A stretch of 64,000 nt of DNA from Arabidopsis thaliana (GCF_000001735.4 NC_003070.9:11464001-11528000), one strand, 5' to 3'. Positions 15,921 through 28,879 are shown, numbered from the stretch's first letter. The notes: generated by a model from the letters alone, not told the origin. Translations and numbers: made by a program.

Positions 15921-18707
15921 ATGGCTGGACAAAAGCAAGAGCTTCCCGTCTCCGGCGAACCTTTAGCCGTCGAGAGTCCGATGACCAACAAGAAGAAGAA
16001 GAAAAGCAAGAAGAACAAACATACAGAGGAAAATCATGAAGTCGAAGAAGTGCCTCAAGAGGTCACTAATGGTGTAGAGGAAGAGTTGAGTAATAAAGAG
16101 AAGAAGAAGAAACGTAAGAGAGAGGAGAAAGAGTCTGAGAAGAATAAGAAGAAGGATGTCCCGGAGAAGAAGCTTGAAGCTGAGGATTTAGGAGAAGGAG
16201 AGAGTGAACAACAGAAGGTTGTTGTGACTGGGAAAGGTGTGGAAGAAGCAAAGTACGCAGCTTTGAAGACTTTTGCTGAATCGAATTTGCCGGAGAATGT
16301 TTTAGATTGTTGTAAGACTTTCGAGAAGCCGTCTCCGATTCAGTCACATACGTGGCCGTTTTTGTTAGATGGGCGTGATCTTATCGGGATTGCGAAAACT
16401 GGGTCAGGTTAGTAATGTTTATGGAAGTGTGAAAGTTTTGAACTTTGGTTGAAAAGATTGAAACTTTTTGTGTTTTGTGTGTATTTAGGTAAGACATTGG
16501 CTTTTGGGATTCCTGCGATTATGCATGTGTTGAAGAAAAATAAGAAGATTGGTGGAGGATCAAAGAAGGTTAATCCTACTTGTTTAGTTCTTTCTCCTAC
16601 ACGAGAATTGGCTGTTCAGGTATATATATTGTTTCTTGTTCATTATGATTACAATGTGAAAATGAAAACGTATGGTCAAGTTTCTTAGTGTTGTGTTTGT
16701 TTTTGGTGGTTTGGTAGATTTCTGATGTTTTGCGTGAAGCTGGAGAACCGTGTGGTTTGAAATCGATTTGTGTGTATGGTGGAAGCTCTAAAGGGCCTCA
16801 AATAAGTGCAATTCGATCTGGAGTTGTAAGATTTCTTATTATGTTCTTTGATTAGGACATTCTCTTATGTTTCTGGATCAGTTGAGTAATGTTTTTTCTT
16901 GATTTATTTGTTAGGATATTGTCATTGGTACGCCTGGTCGTTTGAGAGACTTGATTGAGTCTAATGTGCTTCGTCTCTCGGATGTTTCCTTTGTCGTAAG
17001 CAGCAGAACATCTTTTGATTATGTTATTTGATGACTTAGCCTCGTAGGATCATCATCATAGTCGTTGCATCGTTTCTTGCTCCTATAATGAAACAACGGG
17101 AATCATATTTTCGAGTTATTAGATGGTAACAGAAGTTCCTACATGTCAGGTATTGGATGAAGCAGATCGAATGCTTGATATGGGTTTCGAGGAACCTGTC
17201 CGGTTTATATTGAGTAACACAAATAAAGGCAGGTGGTTTTTACATTTCACTTAGCATTCTTGTGAGAAGCCAAATTTGATATATGTGCTAAATTGTAATG
17301 AAAACTCTTCTTCTTTCTTATCTGTCTTATAGTTCGTCAAATGGTTATGTTCAGTGCAACTTGGCCTTTGGATGTTCACAAATTGGCCCAGGAATTCATG
17401 GATCCAAATCCAATCAAGGTCTGTTTTCCTCCTCAGTTTGTCTTTCCTCACCTGCAAGTTGCTTAAAATTTCCGATGATCATTCAAATTTCTTTCAGGTG
17501 ATCATAGGTTCTGTAGACTTAGCTGCCAACCACGACGTTATGCAAATCATTGAGGTATGTTCTATCGGATCATCCTCATAGCAAGTAGTGTTGTCCTTTA
17601 TATGATACTCTTAACAAGGTTTGGTTACAAATGCAGGTCTTGGATGAACGTGCGCGTGATCAGCGTCTCATTGCATTACTAGAAAAATACCATAAATCTC
17701 AAAAGTAAATTTGCTACTTAATCATTGAACTCTTACCAGATCTTTCCTTTTTCAACATACTAATACCAAGCGTTTTGGTATTTTCAGGAACAGGGTTTTG
17801 GTATTTGCTTTATACAAGGTGGAAGCTGAACGTCTCGAGCGTTTTCTTCAGCAAAGGTTTGATCTTTTAGCCCAAATCACATCAACTAAAGAGAAAAAGA
17901 TCTTTGATATTATTGCTCATGAAATTCGATATTTACTCAACTATTTTAGAGGTTGGAAAGCTGTATCTATACACGGAAACAAAGCACAGAGCGAACGTAC
18001 CAGGTCTTTATCATTGTTCAAAGAAGGATCCTGCCCGTTACTGGTATGCGTACTCTTATCATTCCGCAATTCCATGGCTAATAAAAATACATTGACTGGT
18101 TCTGAAACAGAGCATTGACACTGTTTTATAAATTACAGGTGGCTACTGATGTTGCAGCAAGAGGGCTTGATATCCCGGACGTGGAAGTTGTGATAAACTA
18201 CACTTTCCCTTTAACAACAGAGGATTATGTACACAGAATCGGGAGGACAGGAAGAGCGGGTAAAAAGGGCGTTGCACACACCTTCTTCACGCCACTGAAC
18301 AAGGTAATACTGAAAACACTCTTTTTAAAAATTTCTTTGAGCTACATCCTTTCCACAGAGTTGTTGAGAATGGAAATGATTCAAATTTGATCGTATCTTC
18401 CTTACAGGGTCTTGCAGGAGAACTTGTGAATGTTCTTAGGGAAGCAGGACAAGTAGTGCCAGCTGATCTTTTGAAGTTTGGCACTCATGTAAAGAAAAAG
18501 GTTTGATTTTCTTCCCTCACATTTTTGATTCTCCACACAAATTGCTTCTTCTTCTTCATCATCTGGATTCTGGAGTGATTGATGAGTGTTTTGTTTGATT
18601 AAAAATTGCAGGAATCAAAATTGTATGGAGCTCATTTCAAAGAAATAGCTGCTGATGCTCCTAAAGCTACGAAGATCACATTCGATAATTCTGATGACGA
18701 AGACTAG
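15921..18707 (+). CDS. STRS1: DEAD-box RNA helicase STRS1/RH5
   Basis: ATP-dependent RNA helicase of the DEAD-box family (Dbp3/DDX5-like), nuclear/nucleolar; Arabidopsis STRS1 is known as a negative regulator of stress responses. Thirteen exons: 15921-16407, 16489-16619, 16718-16825, 16915-16995, 17150-17228, 17333-17418, 17498-17554, 17637-17704, 17788-17856, 17950-18043, 18139-18303, 18408-18500, 18612-18707, giving 537 aa, the length I recall. The N-terminal 110 residues are Lys/Glu-rich, a nucleolar-type extension. Motifs in order: Q-motif region (FEKPSPIQ), [25 protein letters not shown] in VLDEAD, SAT in MFSATWP, ARGLD and HRIGRTGR. Twelve introns are expected; eleven are GT-AG and the one after 17228 uses a GC donor. 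The gene appears intact. Confidence 0.95.
17229..17332 (+). other. STRS1: GC-AG intron in STRS1
   Basis: Exon 5 ends AATAAAG at 17228 and the intron begins GCAGGT. Only this junction keeps the frame [16 protein letters not shown]. Using the nearby GT at 17233 would shift the frame. GC donors make up about one percent of plant introns. Confidence 0.8.
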
Positions 18708-19879
18708 CTTAGTTTATTATTTTAATGGTATCATTATTTTATTATATTTACTTGGACAATGAAACCTGCATTTGATTTTCGTTTGTGGTCTGGGGCTTGG
18801 CCCGAATAACAAAAACAAATATATTTCAGAATTTTCATTATATTTGTATGCAATTTTGTGTTACTAGTTATTAAACTTTTATTTGTCCACAAAAAAGGTT
18901 ATATTATTTTCCTTTGATGAAAAAAAGGTTTTATCTTTTTTCTTGAAACATTAATTGATCAGACACTTCAATATATTAATGACACTAATTGAGGAAGTAT
19001 TTTTGCTATTTTGATGCTTCTTGGCTGCATAAAGCCAACGTGAGTGGTATGGCTCCTCCTTAGATGGATATTTTACATTTTACATTTTACATGATTTTTT
19101 CTTAGTTGATGTTATACGATCTATTTGGGTCGACTTATATAAAAATACATATATTTTATTGTTGCAATTATTAATTTTTCTCATAGCTAAATGTTCTTAG
19201 ATCATGGCTCTAAAGTGTTATAGGGTTGCGAATGTGGTTGACAGTTTGTATTTATGAGTGTTTGTTCTAAGCTATGTTCTTTGCATCGTAAAGTCGTGGA
19301 CATCCCGGATTAGTCCCGAGTCTTGTTGGACACACAAGCTATCTTGTTTGGCAGTCTAGCCGCTCTCCTGCCCATCGTTGTGATTTGGACAACGTTTGCT
19401 ACTGTTCTTCTTATTCTCTGGTTTTTCTTTACTCTTTTCTGTCATTTACAAAAAAATCCAGCACGGATTTACCTTAGTCGCCCGGTATATGGGTAATCGA
19501 CAATATGGAATGAAGAGCTTGAATCGAGAATGTATTTAAATGGAGATTTCTTGATAAAATGTATACAATTTTTTTTGAGAAAATTTTGGGGTGTTTTAAA
19601 AGGTTTTTGGATTGTTGTATGTTTTGGTTATATTAATTTTCCGGTTAAATTTACATTTCACCTGATTTGGCTGGTTCTCCATAAACGTAATAATATGCCA
19701 TATTTACAAGGTTAAACAGTTAGACTATCCATTGGAGATGGAAGAATCCCATGAGGGTTCTAACCATTTTTTTAAGTTTAGGCTGCAAATTGCATATTAT
19801 TACGTTTTCTAAAAGTAAACGATTTATTAATCAATGTGCGATTTTATGAAACGAGATCAGAATAATATTGATGGTTATT
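18708..19879. other. Intergenic, AT-rich, no gene seen
   Basis: After the STRS1 3' UTR there is no supported coding frame. A slightly more GC-rich patch at about 19290-19510 lacks long frames and may be a gene or retroelement relic. Confidence 0.5.
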
Positions 19880-20030
19880 TTTGTTAAATGTAATACAATA
19901 ATGATTGGTCGTTCATTATTCTCTTTCGCCCTTTCGGGTAGGGTATAGGTTAACAAAGTCGATTTAGTTAATTTTGATTTAAGTCACGTTTACTAATTGA
20001 ATTGAACGTACAAAATCTCAATGCAAAGTA
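19880..20030 (+). repeat. Direct repeat copy, left (pairs with 32535-33125)
   Basis: Shares a long near-identical block with 32535-32640 (TACAATAATGATTGGTCGTT, GGGTATAGGTTAAC, TCACGTTT) in the same orientation. The matching continues with a TACAAAATCT block found again at about 33105, after an insert of roughly 430 bp in the right copy. Confidence 0.7.
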
Positions 20031-20554
20031 TATTAAAGAGACCTAGAGTATTCAAACTTCGTGCGGATGTATAGACCGATCTTCCAAAAAAAAAATATAC
20101 ATCCATGCAAATATTTTATTTGAGTAGGAAAGACCCTGAGAACGTGAAGCAACAAGCTGCAAATTATATAAAGATAAAATTTAGTGCTAGCAAATGCAAC
20201 TCCAATTTCAAATGTCATTTGTCTTATTCCGAGCGGATTCAATGGACAATGGCTTGTCAAAATTGTTTAAAACTTTGAAAGCAAAACAAATTTATTTTTT
20301 GCGTTTTTCAAGTGATATCTACCTTACAATAGAAATTCACAAGAAAAAATCTTCCAATAGGCAAACAAAATAATTCTTTATTCAATGTTTTATTTTCAAT
20401 ACACAATGGAGTCTCAACTCCTACACACTTCGAAACACAAAGCAGAGAAGGAAACGTGGGTTTAGCCCTCAGAGATAGGAACATAAAGCCACTGTATTAT
20501 TTGCAAAAGAAAACAGAAATAAAAGGGAAAACGAGACTTAGTCATATGACTAAA

Positions 20555-21073
20555 TCAGTCTTCCCTGTACTTTTGGGTTGCGCCCTCTCCTTCTTCATCT
20601 TTATCTTTAGTACGCTCAGCTCCATGCCTAATTCCTTTAAGTGTAAGGCCTCCTCCTTCTTTCATTGTTGCATCAATAGTATAATAATATAATATAGATC
20701 CATCAGATTGAACTATCCCTAAATGATCACTATTACATTGTATCTTGATATAATTTATATATATATTTATATAAATACTTATTGTACTCCTCCATGAAAA
20801 AATTCCAGAATCTGCAACACCAGAATTCTTGCCAATAATATCATTAAGATAAATAGTCTGATTCGAACCGGTGTACTTCAGCCGATATCCTTTAGAATCA
20901 TCTGCTGGATCCTCTATATTAATCTTCGAATACGAATCGGTAGTACTGAGAGAATTCGAACAAGAATTCGAACGCATCCCAACCAGGTGTCGATCCCTAA
21001 TTAGTATCCAAAATATGAACTCATCACGGTATAAGGAAGCAAGACACGTACTCGCTTTATTATTATTTTTCAT
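20555..21073 (-). CDS. Unrecognised ORF, 172 aa; paralogue of the ORF at 31511-32134
   Basis: A minus-strand frame with no family I can name. Its C-terminal 115 residues align with the plus-strand ORF at 31511-32134: shared YxLKY, LNDxxGKxxGVxD, a W-[KR]-S block, DLGI-QSDG and a GER-plus-lysine-rich tail. The N-terminal 55 residues do not align, so the true start or an upstream exon is uncertain. No signal peptide, membrane span or catalytic motif is visible. The charged, Lys-rich C-terminus could be nuclear. The 3' flanks of the two ORFs are also related in inverted orientation (shared TGTAGGAGTTGAGACTC block). Conservation of the frame in two diverged copies suggests it was once under selection. 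Confidence 0.5.
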   Translation of the reverse strand: MKNNNKASTCLASLYRDEFIFWILIRDRHLVGMRSNSCSNSLSTTDSYSKINIEDPADDSKGYRLKYTGSNQTIYLNDIIGKNSGVADSGIFSWRSTISIYINIYINYIKIQCNSDHLGIVQSDGSILYYYTIDATMKEGGGLTLKGIRHGAERTKDKDEEGEGATQKYRED

Positions 21074-21529
21074 TCATGCTAATTTTCTTACTTTTATATG
21101 TGCCACAAATAGATACGGACCATCTCTTCCGATTTACTAATATGACTCTGTGAGTTACATAGATAAGTTGGGATAAGTAGGGAGCGTGCGTTGGTTCACT
21201 CCGAAAACATATCGAGTGGATCAACAAAATCCCTTTGGCAAACTGTTACTCTTATTTTGGCGTCAAGCTGGTAAGGTGTGCCTTGTACGCCCATATATGC
21301 TAACATTTCCTCCCGGTTTTCATTAATCACATTGTTGTGGAATTCCACTCTCCACTTCCCTCAACACAAAGAGTGGAGAGCAACTATTGGAAATGATAGT
21401 TTGCCAATAATACCGCGATGTTTGACGTTGCTTCGTCCGGATGATTCCCAAACAAGGCGTCGAAGCAGCTTCCCTTCCCAAGGAACGGTCATTCCACAAC
21501 CAAACCAAACTTATAATTTATATTTATTT

Positions 21530-21830
21530 ATTATTATTTTTGTTAATTATATTTATGAAAATGACCCAACTTCCAAATTATGTTTATTTAAAATAATCCA
21601 ACTTACAAATAATACTCTATATAGAATGACCACGAATAATTTTTTTTTTATTCTTTCTATAATATAATATTCTATATAGAAAGACCCAACTCACAAATTA
21701 TTTTTATTAAAAATGACCCGACTTACAAATTATTACAATGAAAAAAGACCCATAGCCATAGGTTGGTTTACTCTCGAAAGACTGTCGACTTTTTTAACTC
21801 AGCCTCGCCGGGAGACAAAAGTATTAAAAA
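21530..21830 (-). repeat. Copy of dispersed AAGTTGGGTC-rich repeat (block B)
   Basis: Contains several spaced AATGACCCAACTT-like motifs separated by about 30 bases, the inverse of the motif series in the tandem array at 27.9-30.9 kb. A related copy begins at 23830. It ends with GAGACAAAAGTATTA, found again at 25335 after an insertion in the second copy. Confidence 0.6.
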
Positions 21831-22319
21831 CTGTAATTGACTTTTCAAATGCTGGTTTCTCCATTTAATATAAAGTATAACCTCAATAAATAATAAAGTA
21901 TAACTTTCTAATTTTGATATTTATTAATATATGAATATAACAGTTTACATCGATTGAATTAATTTGATAAATAATATTTTTAATTTTTTTTTGCTAACTA
22001 TCATATTGATGCATTTCTCTAAATCTTGAGTAAATGATTCATTCATCCATAAAATGTTAGTTATAAACAATTTACACCAATTGATTTTATTTGATAAATA
22101 ATATTTTTGGTGCTTTTTCTAATTATCATTTTAATGTATTTTTTTAACTCTCGAGTAAACGATTCATTCTAAATTTTTCAGTTACATTGTTTAAAACTTA
22201 TTTACAATTACTTACATTTTTAAAAAAATTGTTACGTTTAAAGTATTTTTAAACAAACAAAAACGTAGTATTGATTTAGTATAATTAAATATTAAATTCA
22301 CTAATATTCATTGTCACTA

Positions 22320-22342
22320 ATCATATATATATATATATATAT
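22320..22342. repeat. AT dinucleotide microsatellite
   Basis: A run of about ten TA repeats inside the AT-rich interior of the inverted-arm element. Confidence 0.9.
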
Positions 22343-23829
22343 TAAAATATGAAAACATGAAATAAATTCTTGTCATATTATTGAAGTTTTATACTTTAAT
22401 TTATTTCTTTAAAATTTCATTGCTTTTATGTTTATACATAAATTTATACGACTTATACAACTAAATTTAAATAAGTTTATTTATATTTGAGTTTAATATA
22501 CTTTGTACCTAATTAAATTAGAATTATTTAATTAATAAGTTAAAACATGTCAAATTTTTATATAAGAAAAAATTCATGCATGATTTTAAATTTTTAAATA
22601 AATTAAATTGTGTTGATTTTTTTAAAAAGTCTCTTTTATAACTAAAAAGAAAAACTCTCTCTAGCACTAATATTGAGGCAATAATCCTAATAGTTTTCTC
22701 CAACGCTGGTGGAGCTTGGGCTCGCCGGCGTCAGAATTTCTCTCCTCCTATTTGTTCACTTTACAAACTTTTGTTTTTTCTTTTTATCTTCACTTTAATT
22801 TTCATATTCATCAAACATTTCCCTCTTTCGCCTTTTCCTTCTTGAAAGCTTCAGAAAGTTATGACAGAGATCGAAGTTGGCATCCGGCGAACTCTCTTCC
22901 TCTCAATCTGCTCACGTGTATGCTATCAAAAGCGGTTTGCATCCATACGCCGGCTATCTTTCAAATCTGAGATGGCCACTCTTCGGGACGGAAAGATGCT
23001 TCCCCGTCGTGTTTAGAAAATATCTTGATAAGGCGATGTCTAGTATCTAGTCCTAAACGTTTGGATATCTATTCAATTCCGGATAGATCCATTTGATTCT
23101 GAATATTGTGGGTAAATGAGTTTAGGATGCATCAGTATATTTTAGAATTTTAGTTTGCTTTTAGATATTTTCAGTTTAGTTTTTTCCTTTTGGGTATCCA
23201 AAATAGTGATTCTTTTTTTTTTTAAATGGTTAAATTTGAAGAAAATCTGGTTAATGTTTTGACGATATAACTAAAAGCTTGGGGATATTTTGAGTATTTT
23301 GACTATTTTAGTCTAAAATAATTGATATCTTTAGGTTTTCATTTAAAATTTTGGTTAATTGGGTTATATCAATTGCAATTATAATTGATATTTTGGATAT
23401 ATAATAATATTTATCGTATTTTGGGCCGTGTTCGGTTCTGGTTCTAAAATCTGTTTTGATATTTTGTCAATCAAGTTTGATTAGATTTCTCTTTTTCGGT
23501 TCATTTTAGTTTGGTTTTTTGGTTTTAGTTTTTTTATTCATGCCTAGCGGTATCATTGACAAGCAAAATATCACTTCCAATAGTTGCTATCCACTATTTG
23601 CTTCTAGGGAAGTGGAGAGTGGTTTACCACAAAAATCTTTTCTGCCAAAAATTCTTAACCTTGACAGAATGGTAGTGTATTTGCTTACATACTCTTACCA
23701 GGTTGGTGCCAAAAGAAGAGTAACGTCTAACCAAAGTTATTTTTCTGCTTCACTCGATACATTGTCTGAGGGAACCAACTTACAAATTGTGTTAGTTTAA
23801 CTTTGATGCAAACAAAAAAAAAAAAGAAA

Positions 23830-25375
23830 AAAACGAATCAAATTTTGTTTGTTAAAACTAACCCAACTTATAAATTAGATTTATAAAATGATTCAACTGA
23901 CGAATAATATACTATGAAAGAAAGACACAACTCATAAATTACTCTAATTAAGAATGACCCAACTAACAATATTTATACGTTGGTTTACGCCAAATTGTAA
24001 TACAATCGCTGCTCTCGGCAATAAGTATCTGGTGCATGCTTCTGTAAACCGCTTCTTCTCTCTGAACGACAAAGAAGGCGATTACCCAACAAAGCACCCT
24101 TTCGTTAATTACTTTCTGGCCGGCGTCGTCTCCGGCGTCGGCCATACGTCCTTTCTCTTTTGTTTGCAGTTTATTTATTCAAACATCTTCTTCAGTCCAA
24201 ATTAATGATGGGGGTCTCGAGATTGATGATGAGAAGAGATGGGTTTCACCTACACTTAAATCCACGGTGCCTGTCTCAAATCTATTTCCCTGACTCGTTA
24301 TTGAGTCATTCTACCCACCACCATATAAATTTGGTTTCGATTTCACAGAGTCATGTTGGAAAGGCACATCCCTTGAAGATGGACCAAATGCCTCGTCGGT
24401 ATCGCAACCGTCGAAAAACACTCCGCCTTGCTACAAATACTACTCTCTCTTCCATAATTATGCGATTTTGTTGGCTCCTCGTAGCCATCTATCTCTCTTG
24501 TAGAGCGTTTTTCCGACGTCCACTACTGTGTTATTGTCGGCGTTCCGTCTCCGATTGCGTTCCATCTTCTTCTTGTAACCAATTAGTGATCATTGGTCCA
24601 CAAATGAAGTGGCGTTCTCGGCAGTTGTCATTTTCCTCCGCCAAATGGTACGGAGATGTAATTTGGATATTTGATCCTGGTATCATTGGGGCTCAGATTG
24701 ACAATGAAGGCGACTTGAAGAAGTGTTTCATACAGACACTGTTTCATAGCACCGGTTCGAGACAATCCATAAGGATATGGTGGAGAGAGATCATGTTGTC
24801 TTTGATTCTACGAATATACCTCGACAAATTTTTGCCTTGGATATCATTATCGATCAAGGAAGTTGGGGAGTCATCAGTCATTAACTTCAGCCTTTGGGGA
24901 TGTCTACATGGAACGAGATTTAGAAGATGGTACTCACCATTTCAAAAGTTATCAGCATTGGCTATAACCAAGAAAGATGTCATCTCCTCTAGTTGGAGAT
25001 GTTTTAATGGGATGCGATGTAACAGATGGATCGCAACCAATAATCGTTTTAAAGTTTATTGGAGTTTCGTCAAAATGATGATAGCCAAACACAACGATCA
25101 TGTAGGATTAAGGAAGAAGACGAATAAGGAAGATAGTGGATTTGATAATTTATTAGCGTGTAAGGCTTATCAAAGAAAGTAGCGTTTAATTCACTTGTTC
25201 GATTGTATTTTCTTCTTAAATTTTAATCATTTCTTGGTTGTATGTGTAATGTCTGAGGAATAATTATGTAATCTCTGTTTCAATTTTAGTGAAGTAAAGC
25301 AAGATGTTAAAACAAAAAAAAAGACCCTCGCATGAAGACAAAAGTATTATAAATCTATTGATTTTTTTTTTACAT
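23830..25375 (-). repeat. Second block-B copy, split by a poly-A-tailed insertion
   Basis: The sequence at 23830-23990 and 25325-25375 together parallels 21560-21830 (GACCCAACT motifs, GTTGGTTTAC, then GACAAAAGTATTA). The 1.3 kb between has no counterpart in the first copy. Confidence 0.5.
23991..25322 (+). mobile_element. Poly-A-tailed insertion with a 340-aa open frame, retroposon or retro-pseudogene
   Basis: A segment of higher GC content inserted into a repeat copy, ending in an A-rich tail at about 25303-25322. This fits a retroposed LINE fragment or processed transcript. An open frame at 24160-25182 (340 aa) has odd composition (many Trp, Arg, Cys, Ser), no domain I know, and other frames show short coding-like pieces such as FDSTNIPRQIFALDIIIDQG. 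I suspect the true coding frame is broken and the long frame is fortuitous. No clear target-site duplication was found. Confidence 0.4.
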
Positions 25376-27620
25376 TGTCAATATATTACTGGCCCTCTAA
25401 AGTCGTTTCGCTATGTAATTATATTTTACATCTACAATACTAATTAATAATTTTGTTTTGTTTTGTTATTTTTTGTAGAATTATAAAGAGGTCTTCAATA
25501 TAGATCTGTACATCCTATCAGAACAAAGACCAAAATATATATATATATTTTTTCTTGGGCAAAAAGTTGTTTTCATTCCATTAGGTTAACACCCAAATAC
25601 AAAGATAATAGGATGATAAGATCCCATAGATTGAAGTACAACAATAAGGGACAGACCCCAAAGCTACAATAAGAAGGATAGAAAAATACATAAGGTTAAT
25701 CAACAAGAAATTGACCCCAAAGCTACAATAAGAAGGATAGAAAAATACATAAGGTTAATCAACAAGAAGTCTTTGAGAGCTTTGGGTCAAAAGCAAACAT
25801 GCTTTATGGAACCTGTGAGATCAAAGTTTGTCGATAATTCGAAACAACGATTTAGATTGTTTCTTTTTAATTGTTATTTGAACCAACAATTTAGATATTT
25901 TATCAATTAAACTATTGATATTTAATTGGATAATAATTTTGGCCAATTTCGATCTGGTTTTTGTTCGGTATTCAAAATTTGCAAACTATAATAAAATGCG
26001 GCAAAGTCATAGATATTGTAAATATCTCATATGGGGAAAGAACTATATATAATTTTTGTGAAAATGAGTTGATAAAAGATTGAAACATTTAAAAGAAAAA
26101 CTTATAGTTTCATCTCCCTTGAATTGACTATTATTGTGTTGATTATGGCTTTGAATGGTTGTGTAGTATGTTGCGGATCAGAATAAAATCGGATTACGTA
26201 CTTAATTCACTATTTACCACTGCAGACCAGTATATACTATTAAGACTAAAGATCTTCATACTATAGTAAATATTCTATAAATTAATAACCTCTATAAAGA
26301 AAGTTTTCTAAAAATGACAAAAATCGATAAATTAATAGATAATCATAAATTTATAATCGTATAAACTTATCCATATATGGAACCTAACAATTTAGTGAGA
26401 TATGACTTTGTTTTTCTTAAAATCATATATATGAAAATTGACCAACTCTCTCCGTATAAGTAACACATCATCACACCAGTGAGTACCACATGTCATTTTA
26501 AATTAATACAATTAAAAATTAATAAAACTTAGTGATTAAAAATAAACAGTCTCACATTGCATTAAATCATCCATCAATCCCACTCTTAACTAAATATCTT
26601 CAGAATAAAAGAAAAATACAAAATCATGTTAATGTATCACACTACTTTCATTCTACTTTTTTATTTTGCTATTTTTAAATAGTCATTATTCGATAATAAC
26701 TAGAAGTTTTTCTTTTATTGCAGCTTAACTGTTTGATACTTCGCATTTCTTAGTTTGATAATTTTAATTTAGTATTTTCTTATTATAACATTTTTTTGTC
26801 TACATGATATGACTTTTTTGTGCCTTATGATAAATTGGTAATATTAACAATGACGTGCACGTTTTTTCAAGTAATGGTGTTTTGAGACGTTAGATTTACC
26901 AATGAATTTAATACACGATACTATTTCCAATATGGCTATATACAAATGCAAAAAAAGATATCTAAAAGTGTTTTCTTAAAGGACTCTTTAATTTTTGCTT
27001 TCTTTTTTCTCTTTGATATGAAAACTTTTGAGAATAAGTAGTTAGTTATACATTTTTTATTCAAATGATGTCAATCTAATATGCAGCCATGAGTCTATCA
27101 TAATATGACTGGAGTACTAGATTAGAAGAGAATACATAGAATAAATAACTGTTTGTTTAGGATCAAGTTAGGCAAGTTTCAAATTACAAAAGTAACATAA
27201 TTGCATATCATTTTATCATATATTATTGATATAAGTATTTCATAATAGTTTAAAAATGATTAGAATCTTGGGTATATAGATAAGAAGATTTATACATGAA
27301 AAACGTATAATTGATTTTTGAATTAAAGGTGAATCTAACTATAAAAACATAATTACATAAAATAAATATAAATTTATTAACTACATAATAACATACACAA
27401 AAATGAACATAATCTAGCAATAAAAATAGTTAAACATAAAAAAAAAAACTGTTTTTTCAGATAGTTTTTGTTCAGAAAAACTGTTTTTAGATATTTATCT
27501 TTTAAATTACAAAATTAGTAAAATTAATAATTATTACTTTATCGATAAATTAATACTTTTATAAATTAATAAAATTTATTAATCCTAACATTATTAATAA
27601 TATAGAGGTTTAACTGTAAT
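25376..27620. other. Long AT-rich gene-free region
   Basis: No frame with coding character on either strand. It contains a 59-bp tandem duplication (25654-25771), poly-T/AT runs near 25540-25555, and otherwise featureless AT-rich DNA. Confidence 0.6.
25654..25771 (+). repeat. 59-bp tandem duplication
   Basis: A 59-bp unit beginning GACCCCAAAGCTACAATAAG occurs twice head to tail (unit starts 25654 and 25713) with no visible differences, so the duplication is recent. Confidence 0.9.
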
Positions 27621-28879
27621 ATCCACCATGAGCATAAACTCCATATATTCATAAATTCATTGTTAGTTCGTTTTTTCATTCAACTCCCCAAAAGCTTCCT
27701 ACCATCATAAACTCTATACAACCATACATTAAAGTATGTTGACATGTTGTAGTGCATATTATTGTCAGATGTTTTGCTTCCCAAAATAGTAGTACATATG
27801 GTCTGATCCGTATCATATTTACCAATCATAGAAAGCCTATATATCATTCAATTTTGAAAAGTGGATCGTGTTTGAGAGATAAAAAAATGAGTAAATGACA
27901 ATTTTATTTTTTTGATGAAAATAATTTGAATACGAATTGTTTAACTCAACGTATAAATATTTGTAAATTGGTCATTCTTAATAATAATAACAAGAATTAT
28001 AATACTTTTATTGACGAGTAATAAAAATAATATGAAGTCATTGTTATAAAAAAGTAATTTGGAAGTTGGATCATTCATAAGAAAAATATTGTTTGACCAG
28101 GTTCTTTTTATATGAAATAATATTCGTAAGTTAGATCATTCTAAATAAACATAAATTGTAAGTTGAGTTTTAAATTAAAATAATGTGTAAGTTGGGTCTG
28201 AATACATAATGTGTAAGTTGGTTCCAGGGGAGAGAATACATTGTTTTCTTACTATTTCCTATTTCTTCGGTATTAATTTAAGTTATGTTTTTGAGAATTT
28301 TTCTTGTTTTCTTTTTAGTGATGTTTACAACTTTCTATTCAAAATAAAATGTCATTTATTTTCTGACCAAATATATTTTTTAATTGGTTAAAATCATTTT
28401 ATTTAATGGTATTTTTATGTAAAAGCGATAAATTAATAAAAATTATATGTTTGTGTAATAGAATATTTAAACATCAATTAAAATGATATAGAAAGAGTAT
28501 TATAAATTGATTCAAGAGCAAAGTGTATAAAACCTACTTGACAACCGCATTCTGAGGAACATAGGATGAAGACGGTTGTTTCTACATTTTTCGAAGACTC
28601 AGAATTTGTAGTGTTGATCTTTATCTATTTATAATTTTTGTAAAAAACATAACTCCATATCATCATAAATTCATTGTTTGGTTCTTTTTTTCATTCCACT
28701 ACACAAAAACTTCACGCTATTATAAATTCCATACCATTGTATATTGTAGTGAATACTAATTATACCACAGTATGACGTTTTGTTTACCAAAATATTGGTA
28801 AATATAGTCTTATAAACCGCATCATATGTAACAATATTTTGGTTTTATGAATATGTTGGTGCATATATAAAGAATTAAA

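Larger units (their letters stand above)
21165..23805. mobile_element. Element bounded by about 250-bp inverted arms (putative MULE/foldback-like)
   Basis: Left arm at about 21165-21425 and right arm at about 23540-23805 align as inverted complements along their length (shared blocks include ACTCTCCACTTCCCT, GCAACTATTGGAA, AAGAGTAAC on the complement, and ATCGAGTG). By eye the identity is around 70 percent, so the element is old. The 2.1-kb interior is AT-rich, with a GC-richer patch at 22700-23030 that could be captured gene sequence, and no transposase frame. Arms also touch copies of the dispersed AAGTTGGGTC repeat. I cannot define the exact ends or target-site duplication. Confidence 0.5.

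Noticed and set aside
24160-25182. 340-aa frame as a functional gene
   Set aside because: Odd composition, no domain, coding-like pieces in another frame and a poly-A tail indicate a decayed insertion.
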